Assembly: GCA_031262065.1 (NCBI GenBank)
Contig: JAISIK010000073.1
Span: 1 to 33,142, forward strand
DNA from: Oscillospiraceae bacterium
Lineage (GTDB): Bacteria; Bacillota; Clostridia; Oscillospirales; Oscillospiraceae
Direction of reading: 5' to 3'
DNA length: 33,142 nucleotides
The position numbers and the translations under genes are program-made. Positions 9,241 to 15,854 of the stretch are shown here, one piece after another. The notes under the pieces are model-generated. The model was not told the DNA's origin and did not search any database. It saw nothing but the letters and a program-made list of their open reading frames with translations. Every line of letters starts with the position of its first letter. Position 1 is the first letter of the stretch.

Positions 9241-9285
9241 TAATATTATTTGCACAATTTCGGCATCGATTGCAAAGACCATCGC

Positions 9286-9645
9286 CTAAACAGGCTTTTC
9301 ATTAAAGTGCATCCCCTTGAAAATGTTTCCGTCCTGCCGCTTCTTCGCCGTCATACGAAAAATCACACAGCCGTCCGGGCAGACCAGATCCTTGCTGTAC
9401 TTCCCGCTGCCGCCGATGTTCTCCAAATCGCCGCCGCTTCTGACCGCCTCCATAATCGGGAACATCAGCAGCATCGCTTTTGCGCAAATGCCGTGCCCAT
9501 CCGCGTTCACAGGACAGCCGTAGGTGCAGGTGTAGGTATCGCCGATCTGTTCGCCGTTTCTGCAGTAGCCTTGCGTTTTTTCGCCGCGAAGAAAGCCGAT
9601 AACTTGAATCTCCCATGCATATTCTTCGTCATACCATTTATCCAT
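9286..9645 (-). CDS. TIGR04076 family small cysteine-containing protein
   Basis: A 119-aa soluble protein matching the TIGR04076 pattern: an EIQVIGF-like first strand, then a cluster of conserved cysteines (QGYCRNGEQIGD, CTYGCP, GICAKAM) and a C-terminal CPDGCVIFRM. The Cys arrangement suggests metal or redox chemistry, but the family has no established function. The ATG has GGAGAG five nt upstream and a candidate promoter beyond it. It is a single-gene unit, convergent with the GT4-CsaB gene. Confidence 0.75.
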   Translation of the reverse strand: MDKWYDEEYAWEIQVIGFLRGEKTQGYCRNGEQIGDTYTCTYGCPVNADGHGICAKAMLLMFPIMEAVRSGGDLENIGGSGKYSKDLVCPDGCVIFRMTAKKRQDGNIFKGMHFNEKPV

Positions 9646-9670
9646 TGCGACTCTCCGTTCGTTTTTGTAT

Positions 9671-9700
9671 AGTATATCATCACGCCGAGCCTTTTACCAA
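9671..9700 (-). promoter_or_regulatory. Possible promoter of the TIGR04076 gene
   Basis: On the minus strand TTGGTA (9700-9695) and TATACT (9676-9671) are 18 bp apart, giving a leader of about 20 nt to the ATG at 9645. Confidence 0.5.
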
Positions 9701-9706
9701 CTATTT

Positions 9707-9733
9707 CGCCGGGCAAATGCAACTTGCCCGGCG
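9707..9733. other. Hairpin at the left edge of the AT-rich region
   Basis: A 10-bp perfect stem CGCCGGGCAA / TTGCCCGGCG with a 7-nt loop. No clear T-run. It marks the boundary between host-like GC composition and the AT-rich cassette region that starts about 20 nt later. Confidence 0.4.
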
Positions 9734-9813
9734 CTTGCTTGACAGCATAAAGAAATGGAAGTTAAACCGCCGGAATTTCATGAGAAAGAAGCGGAACACA
9801 AAACATATTTATG

Positions 9814-9842
9814 TTGCATTTATAAGAAGCATATGATATAAT
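9814..9842 (+). promoter_or_regulatory. Extended -10 promoter firing into the invertible-looking cassette
   Basis: TTGCAT (9814-9819), a 17-bp spacer, and TATAAT (9837-9842) preceded by TG at 9834-9835 (extended -10, TGATATAAT). Predicted start is near 9849, five bases before the left 33-bp palindrome (9854). It therefore lies outside the bounded segment and would transcribe whichever gene faces it: presently the TIR gene at 9925. Confidence 0.7.
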
Positions 9843-9853
9843 ATTACAAAATT

Positions 9854-9886
9854 CAACAGCGGATAATTAGAAATTATCCACTGTTG
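9854..9886. repeat. Left 33-bp palindromic site (loxP-like), inverted partner of 11698-11730
   Basis: The site has 13-bp arms, CAACAGCGGATAA and TTATCCACTGTTG, around the 7-bp centre TTAGAAA; the palindrome runs 15 bp per arm with one mismatch and a 3-nt centre AGA. It equals the reverse complement of 11698-11730 except for one base (position 9860, C versus T). Arm and spacer lengths are like those of tyrosine-recombinase core sites such as loxP (13-8-13). Confidence 0.9.
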
Positions 9887-9924
9887 AAAATAGTTTTAAT
9901 AAACTTTTAAAGGGAATAGAACTA

Positions 9925-11016
9925 ATGAACATATTCATCAGCTGGTCAAAAGCAAAAAGCAAGGAGTATGCAATTAAAACAAAAGAGCTATTAGAGAAGC
10001 TTAATCCTAAAATAGAAGCCTTTGTTTCTGAAGTTGATATATACGGAGGCGAGGATGTTCAAGATAAGATAATAAATAAAATAATTGAATCTGAAATACT
10101 GGTCTTATGTTTTACTAAGGAAAACAAGAAGGCGCCGTGGTTATTGTTTGAGGCAGGGTTTGCACGTGGCCTGAAAAAAACAGTTATACCGCTACTCTTT
10201 GATGATGACCCCAATTGGCACTCATGGATAGACAACCCAATGAATGTAGTAAGAGAGGTAAGGTTTAATAGCGTAGACTTTGTGTCAAACTTTTTTAGTT
10301 GCTTCAATATAAATAACTCAGCTACAAATAGAAAGAAAATTGATATTTATATACAGTCAGTCATTAATGTTAATGAAGATTTCAGACTTGTTGATATACA
10401 ATGTGAGGACTTAGTTGAAACGCTAATTCATAATGATGCATTCATTATGGAAAATCCGTCCTTTAGAGAAAAATCTGCATTTTTCCTTTCTGGGTTTGAG
10501 AGTTACGACTTGCTAAAAATAATCACAGAATCGTTTCTCTATACAGGAAAACAGCTCTGGATATATGGCAGAAAAAATATGAAACTATTCGGAGGCAGTT
10601 TTAAAGAGTTTTTTCTGTATCTTCACGAAAAAGCTGCAAACGAACAGCTAGGAATGGATGGAATCGATTTTAGATGCCTATTTCTTGATCCAAACTCTGA
10701 TGAAGTAAGAAGAGCACATTTGAAACAAGAAATATTTAAACCTGAGCTAGAAGCAACTATACTAAGAGCAAAAGACGAGGTTGGAGAAAATATCCAACTA
10801 AAAAAGTGTTTTAGGTCTTATACAAACAGAAGAGAAGAAATTATTATTAGAGTGGATAATAGCATTATCTACTCTAGACCAAGTTTTGATGCCTATGGAA
10901 GACCTCAATTGCTTACTAATACAGCATTTGAGGTTTTTGGTGTTAAGTCAAACAAAGGAAAAGAGTGCGTTAATAAATTTGAAAATGTTTGGGTTATGGC
11001 GCAAGAAATGTTTTAA
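9925..11016 (+). CDS. TIR-domain protein with a PLD-like or unknown C-terminal domain
   Basis: A 363-aa protein. Residues 1-115 are a bacterial TIR-like domain: NIFISWSKAKSKEYA start, the SEVDIYGGEDV segment, and APWLLFEAGFARG with W72 and E76 at the place of the catalytic glutamate of NAD-cleaving TIR domains. Residues about 160-363 form a second domain (SGFESYDLLKIITESF, LWIYGRKNMKLFG, IDFRCLFLDPNSDEVRRAH) that looks like phospholipase-D-like domains accompanying TIR/SEFIR sensors (DUF5919-like, by resemblance only), without an HKD catalytic motif. TIR proteins of this sort usually deplete NAD+ in anti-phage defence; that role is inferred. The gene is AT-rich (about one-third GC by eye) against a GC-rich background, and overlaps the convergent kinase gene by 4 nt. 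The SD is AAAGGGA, 8 to 9 nt before the ATG. Confidence 0.8.
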   Translation: MNIFISWSKAKSKEYAIKTKELLEKLNPKIEAFVSEVDIYGGEDVQDKIINKIIESEILVLCFTKENKKAPWLLFEAGFARGLKKTVIPLLFDDDPNWHSWIDNPMNVVREVRFNSVDFVSNFFSCFNINNSATNRKKIDIYIQSVINVNEDFRLVDIQCEDLVETLIHNDAFIMENPSFREKSAFFLSGFESYDLLKIITESFLYTGKQLWIYGRKNMKLFGGSFKEFFLYLHEKAANEQLGMDGIDFRCLFLDPNSDEVRRAHLKQEIFKPELEATILRAKDEVGENIQLKKCFRSYTNRREEIIIRVDNSIIYSRPSFDAYGRPQLLTNTAFEVFGVKSNKGKECVNKFENVWVMAQEMF

Positions 11017-11681
11017 TGGGCATCTTCAATTCTTCTTATTATGCACTCGACAACCTCATTTAGCGTTTCTAAAACATTTAAAGCTGTTACGTCAATGCTG
11101 TTGAAAATACATCCTGCTTTATCAGCAAGTTTTAATGTACTTAAATATAAATCAATATTAGTTTTATATATTAGCGATATATAGTTTTTGCTATATTTAT
11201 CTGGATTTCTTTCTTTTAATCGATTATAGATATCATGCTCATTTGTGATAAACAAGTTAATATAGATTATATTGCGATTTTTTGCAAGTCCATCGAGAAT
11301 TTCAGGAATTATATGTACTCCGTTGACAATAGATGGAATGCCTTTCCGTTGTTGTCTTGCAACGATTTTCTCAAAGGAGTTCTTCATGATTTGGCATTGT
11401 TTCTTAGCCTCATCAAAGCTCAAAAACTTCATATGATCATATATTTCTATTTTATCAAATAGAGGTTGAGCCACTTCTCCAAACTCGTTTTTGATGTAGT
11501 CATTGTAACCTCTCAATACTTCCCTAATTAAATCAGTTTCTTCAATTATTCTGAATTGAGGAAACGCTTTTAACAATTCATATGATATAGTAGTTTTACC
11601 AACGCCAGGAACACCAGAAATGAAGACAACTAAATCTTCAGGTATTTTTATGTCAAATTTTTTCATGTGGCTAATCACCAT
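11013..11681 (-). CDS. 2-phosphoglycerate kinase-like P-loop kinase
   Basis: A 222-aa P-loop kinase. Walker A GVPGVGKTT is at residues 23-31, then EETDLIREVLRGY, and later GIPSIVNGVHIIPEIL, the pattern of the archaeal-type 2-phosphoglycerate kinase / adenylate-kinase-like group (GvHlvP). The substrate is unknown; it could phosphorylate a small molecule or work as a nucleotide-dependent switch beside the TIR gene. The start at 11681 (ATG) is preferred over GTG at 11687, because AGAGG (11689-11693) is 7 nt upstream of it. AT-rich like the TIR gene. There is only 16 bp between the start and the right palindromic site and no promoter within it, so expression must come from outside the cassette. 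Confidence 0.72.
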   Translation of the reverse strand: MVISHMKKFDIKIPEDLVVFISGVPGVGKTTISYELLKAFPQFRIIEETDLIREVLRGYNDYIKNEFGEVAQPLFDKIEIYDHMKFLSFDEAKKQCQIMKNSFEKIVARQQRKGIPSIVNGVHIIPEILDGLAKNRNIIYINLFITNEHDIYNRLKERNPDKYSKNYISLIYKTNIDLYLSTLKLADKAGCIFNSIDVTALNVLETLNEVVECIIRRIEDAH

Positions 11682-11697
11682 AGACACACCTCTTGTA

Positions 11698-11730
11698 CAA
11701 CAGTGGATAATTTCTAATTATCCACTGTTG
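11698..11730. repeat. Right 33-bp palindromic site (loxP-like), inverted partner of 9854-9886
   Basis: A perfect palindrome apart from its centre: CAACAGTGGATAA, TTTCTAA, TTATCCACTGTTG. Its centre (TTTCTAA) is the reverse complement of that of the left site (TTAGAAA), so the two are in inverted orientation and enclose 1,811 bp. It lies 40 bp from the stop codon of the tyrosine recombinase gene. Confidence 0.9.
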
Positions 11731-11733
11731 AAA

Positions 11734-11765
11734 TCGGGCGCTTCCACGGCAATGGACGCGCCCGA
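11734..11765 (-). terminator. Weak terminator-like hairpin after the recombinase gene
   Basis: Arms TCGGGCGC (11734-11741) and GCGCCCGA (11758-11765), extended by TCCA/TGGA across one mismatch. On the minus strand it follows the recombinase stop by 4 nt and is followed by only TTT before the right palindromic site. Termination would be incomplete, leaving readthrough into the cassette possible. Confidence 0.45.
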
Positions 11766-11769
11766 TAAG

Positions 11770-12687
11770 CTATATCCGCACCCTATTTCTCGGGTGTTTA
11801 TTCTTCATGATCCTTCTTTGTTTCCCCGGGGAAACATGCGTATAAATTTGCGTGGTTGTAATGGAACTGTGACCTAAAATGCTCTGAATATAGCGTATAT
11901 CCACATCCTCCTCCAGCATCAGCGTCGCAAAAGAGTGCCGTATCATATGCGGGGTAATGTGCTCCGCGATTTTTGCCCTGTCGGCATACCTTTGAATCAT
12001 CGTTCGCACGGACTGCTCAGACAATTTTTGCTGCAACCGATTTACAAAAAACCATCCCGTTCTATGGATATATACCTCAAACATTTTCTTATACATCCGC
12101 AGCGCAGCCAGCACTTCCGGATTGGTAATGAAAACAATTCTTTCCCTTGCGCCCTTTCCCTGCACTTTCACGTATCCTTCGCGCAGATTAATGTGCCCTG
12201 CAGCAATGCCGCAGAGCTCAGATACCCGCAATCCGGTCGCGAACAGCAATTCGAGAACTGCAATATCACGGATGGTAGCGTTACAAGCTTGTGCCGTATC
12301 TGCAGTATTTAATGACCCGTAGGCGGCGTGGAAAAGCTTTTGTATGGTTTTGAGGGATATCGCTTTGGGCAGCGCCAATGGTTCTCTAAAATCCAGCCGC
12401 AATTTATCAATTGGGTTTCTTTCGATTTCTTCTTCAAACTCCAAATGATTGATAAATGCCCTGAGGCAGGCTATCTTCCTCTTCACCGATTTGGGTTTAT
12501 ACTCGGCATGCAGCTTTTGAATGTACTCTGTAATGCACTGCTTAGACAGCGGGCTCTCCTCGGTTTTCGCGAAAGAAGAGAACTGCGTCAAATCAATTCG
12601 ATATGCCTTGACAGTTTTTTTGCTCAGTTTCTTTTGATATGTACAATAATAAAGATAGTTTTCTATCTGGTTTGATAACGTGTTCAT
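11770..12687 (-). CDS. Tyrosine site-specific recombinase (XerC/D-like)
   Basis: A 305-aa tyrosine recombinase. Residues 1-90 are the SAM-like core-binding domain (NYLYYCTYQKKLSKKTVKAYR). The catalytic domain shows all active-site residues: R154 (ATGLRVSE), K178 (VQGKGARER), H247 and R250 (PHMIRHSFA), H273 (LGHSSI) and the nucleophile Y282 (TQIYTH). The length is like Xer proteins and phase-variation invertases, without phage-integrase arm-binding domains. ATG at 12687 is preferred to GTG at 12690 because AGGAGG (12695-12700) is 7 nt upstream. An SD-masking hairpin and a promoter are seen upstream. Its stop lies 40 bp from the right 33-bp palindrome, so it is the obvious candidate enzyme acting on the two sites; this is inference. 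A general Xer role is less likely given the location. Confidence 0.9.
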   Translation of the reverse strand: MNTLSNQIENYLYYCTYQKKLSKKTVKAYRIDLTQFSSFAKTEESPLSKQCITEYIQKLHAEYKPKSVKRKIACLRAFINHLEFEEEIERNPIDKLRLDFREPLALPKAISLKTIQKLFHAAYGSLNTADTAQACNATIRDIAVLELLFATGLRVSELCGIAAGHINLREGYVKVQGKGARERIVFITNPEVLAALRMYKKMFEVYIHRTGWFFVNRLQQKLSEQSVRTMIQRYADRAKIAEHITPHMIRHSFATLMLEEDVDIRYIQSILGHSSITTTQIYTHVSPGKQRRIMKNKHPRNRVRI

Positions 12688-12695
12688 CACAACGC

Positions 12696-12710
12696 CTCCT
12701 TATCAAGGAG
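12696..12710 (-). promoter_or_regulatory. Hairpin masking the recombinase ribosome binding site
   Basis: On the minus-strand RNA CTCCTT, GAT, AAGGAG forms a 6-bp stem whose 3' arm is most of the SD (AAGGAGG) of the recombinase. The distance to the ATG shows that folding would block initiation. It may keep recombinase levels low. Confidence 0.5.
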
Positions 12711-12712
12711 AT

Positions 12713-12741
12713 ATTATGACAGAAGTGCCCGGTTTTGTCGA
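12713..12741 (-). promoter_or_regulatory. Promoter of the tyrosine recombinase gene
   Basis: On the minus strand TCGACA (12741-12736), a 17-bp spacer, and CATAAT (12718-12713) preceded by TGT (extended -10). Just upstream, GCGGG/CCCGC arms (12749-12764) flank TATTAT and could be an operator. Confidence 0.6.
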
Positions 12742-12832
12742 TTGCCCTGCGGGTATTATCCCGCGCACTCGAGGTAGACTGCGTTTTTAATCATCCAAAT
12801 TGGGCGCAGCAAGAAAAGGCTTAAACACAAAA

Positions 12833-12859
12833 ACCCTGTATCCTCAAGGGATGCAGGGT
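12833..12859 (-). terminator. Minus-strand terminator-like hairpin
   Basis: ACCCTGTATCC pairs with GGATGCAGGGT (one G-T pair), and on the minus strand TTTTTGTG follows. It would end transcripts arriving from higher coordinates, for example those that run past the tRNA-Gln element, before they reach the recombinase promoter. Confidence 0.55.
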
Positions 12860-12863
12860 CAGC

Positions 12864-12901
12864 CTGTCAAAAAAACTCCCCAATGGGGAGTTTTTTGACA
12901 G
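12864..12901. terminator. Bidirectional terminator-like hairpin
   Basis: CTGTCA, seven As and CTCCCC pair with GGGGAG, six Ts and TGACAG around a short loop, with one bulged A. A-tract and T-tract flank the GC core on both strands, so it could work in both directions. It begins within the 12-mer CAGCCTGTCAAA that recurs at 18586 and 18716. Confidence 0.6.
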
Positions 12902-13021
12902 ATGCTTTAAGCATTTTTTAAGCATTATTCTTTCTCAGGGGTGCAAGAATACTGCTCAACTTCGGTGCTCTACGTATCAGATTTGCTATATTGTATTTGC
13001 CTACATTCCTTGAAAAAAGGA

Positions 13022-13061
13022 GAACGCCTGCAAACACAACGTTTGCAGGCGTTCCATTTTT
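13022..13061 (+). terminator. Strong hairpin terminator
   Basis: A 14-bp perfect stem GAACGCCTGCAAAC / GTTTGCAGGCGTTC, loop ACAAC, then CATTTTTG. No plus-strand gene is seen directly upstream, so it either insulates the tRNA region or belongs to a dispersed intergenic repeat. Confidence 0.65.
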
Positions 13062-13108
13062 GTAATCATCTGAAAAAAGATGCATGCTTTCCGCCTTCGG
13101 GCGAGGGA

Positions 13109-13251
13109 ATTTAATGAATAATGAAGTCACTACGCTAATGAATAGTGAATAATGAACAATACAAAAAGCGGCTCGTGAGTTCTCTTATTATAAATTATTC
13201 ATTATTCAATCTTCATCATTCATTTAGGCGGTTGTAAAACCGCCGCTTTTT
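13109..13251 (-). ncRNA. Structured 3' element after tRNA-Gln (copy 1)
   Basis: Starting at the CCA end on the minus strand: AAAAAGCGGC (13251-13242) pairs with GCCGCTTTTT (13172-13163), enclosing an inner hairpin GGCGGTT-TTAC-AACCGCC and AT-rich GAATAATGAATAAT-type arms; complementary AT-rich arms follow to 13109. The 3' outer arm ends in T5 and may be the tRNA terminator. The same architecture follows tRNA-Val at 32075, with compensatory base changes. Confidence 0.6.
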
Positions 13252-13324
13252 GGCAGCGGGTGAAGGATTCGAACCCTCACAAACGGAGTCAGAGTCCGGT
13301 GTGCTACCGTTACACAAACCCGCT
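13251..13324 (-). tRNA. tRNA-Gln (anticodon CTG)
   Basis: Read on the minus strand the 74-nt sequence folds as a tRNA: acceptor AGCGGGT / ACCCGCT, D-arm with AACGGTA, anticodon loop CTCTGAC (anticodon CTG, Gln), T-arm GAGGG-TTCGAAT-CCTTC, discriminator G and an encoded CCA. A clear promoter lies upstream (13351-13378) and a structured element follows the 3' end. Confidence 0.95.
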
Positions 13325-13350
13325 ACATTTTTTGCCGAAGTGCATTTATA

Positions 13351-13378
13351 ATTATATGCAGTTTGCTCGAAAAGTCAA
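13351..13378 (-). promoter_or_regulatory. Promoter of tRNA-Gln
   Basis: On the minus strand TTGACT (13378-13373), a 16-bp spacer, and TATAAT (13356-13351). The predicted start lies about 20 nt before the tRNA 5' end. Confidence 0.8.
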
Positions 13379-13397
13379 GCAATAATTTCACTTTTTC

Positions 13398-13422
13398 AGC
13401 GCGGCGGACGCCGCGCTATTTT
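13398..13422 (+). terminator. Terminator-like hairpin ahead of the HIRAN gene
   Basis: AGCGCGGC and GCCGCGCT form an 8-bp stem with a 4-nt loop, followed by ATTTTT. It points in the plus direction but no plus-strand gene lies just upstream, so it probably insulates the HIRAN gene from background transcription. Confidence 0.55.
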
Positions 13423-13535
13423 TCCGTACTTTTTTCCGCGCTTAAATAAAAAAGCTTGCGCAGTCCGTTTTATCGGACACTGCATTTGCTATTCTATGTT
13501 CATAAAGCATGGAAAACTTGAAGGAGGAACAAATT

Positions 13536-13865
13536 ATGTATGAAAGAAGCCGCAATTTGCTCGACTGCCACATCGCAGGCTTTGCCTACTATGACGGCTT
13601 GGACGTCATCGACCACCTGCAACCGGGCACTGCCGTTTCCCTGACCTGCGATCCGGAGAACCCCTATGACCCGGAAGCGGTAGCGATTTCCTTCGGCAAC
13701 ACCAAACTCGGCTACATCCCCCGCGCGAAGAACAGTATCGTAAGCAGTTTGCTCTATTTTGGTTATAGCCCCATTCTCGACGCCAAAATTTGCAGCCGCA
13801 ATCTCGACGAGCGCCCGGAACACCAGTTCCGCATCGTCATCAAATTCAAGGACAACCGCACGTAA
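13536..13865 (+). CDS. Stand-alone HIRAN-domain protein
   Basis: A 109-aa protein that consists almost entirely of a HIRAN domain: LDCHIAGFAYYDGLDV start, LTCDPENPYDPEAVAISFGNTKLGYIPRAKN in the middle (the PxNPYDxxAVxV...LGYIPR signature). HIRAN domains bind DNA ends or stalled forks when joined to helicases; as single-domain bacterial proteins they are uncharacterised. The ATG at 13536 is chosen over that at 13509 because AAGGAGG (13521-13527) lies 8 nt upstream of it. A 15-bp hairpin follows the stop. It appears to be a single-gene unit. Confidence 0.85.
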   Translation: MYERSRNLLDCHIAGFAYYDGLDVIDHLQPGTAVSLTCDPENPYDPEAVAISFGNTKLGYIPRAKNSIVSSLLYFGYSPILDAKICSRNLDERPEHQFRIVIKFKDNRT

Positions 13866-13875
13866 AGCCTTCTCG

Positions 13876-13911
13876 AAATGCCGGTTTGCACAAGGCTGCA
13901 AGCCGGCATTT
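13876..13911 (+). terminator. Hairpin after the HIRAN gene
   Basis: AAATGCCGGTTTGCA pairs with TGCAAGCCGGCATTT (15 bp, one G-T) around a 6-nt loop, 11 nt after the stop. Only TTT follows, so efficiency is uncertain. Confidence 0.55.
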
Positions 13912-13985
13912 CCCGCGTAACACTTTCCCGCGCGAGCGCATAGTGTGTAGTTGAATCTACCGACTGCAATCGTTAAGGAGGAAAT

Positions 13986-15768
<1,783 letters not shown>

Positions 15769-15854
15769 TCAGCCTGCATTGCAGTAGCACTGCCAAAGCG
15801 GGCGGCATACGATGGGAATAAACGACAAACGCGCTGCTGCGGGAGGCAATATTC

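Larger units (their letters stand above)
12742..13108. other. Gene-free intergenic stretch with several hairpins
   Basis: No convincing gene is seen between the recombinase promoter and the tRNA-Gln 3' element. The stretch holds three strong hairpins listed separately (12833-12859, 12864-12901, 13022-13061). A 70-codon minus-strand open frame at 12918-13130 runs through the last of these and has no SD or homology I recognise, so it is not called. The sequence looks like dispersed intergenic repeat material. Confidence 0.5.

Noticed and set aside
9854..9886. The palindromic arms contain TTATCCACT, one base from a DnaA box
   Set aside because: Only two such pairs, no dnaA or AT-rich unwinding context nearby; the match is explained by the palindrome itself and is likely coincidental.
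9854..11730. Insertion sequence or composite transposon reading of the two 33-bp sites
   Set aside because: No transposase lies inside, and I saw no target-site duplication: the bases just outside the sites (AAATT on the left, AAATC on the right) do not form a clean direct repeat. The sites are full palindromes, which fits recombinase core sites better than terminal repeats.
12918..13130. 70-codon minus-strand frame upstream of the recombinase
   Set aside because: It runs through a 14-bp terminator hairpin and has no SD or recognised family.
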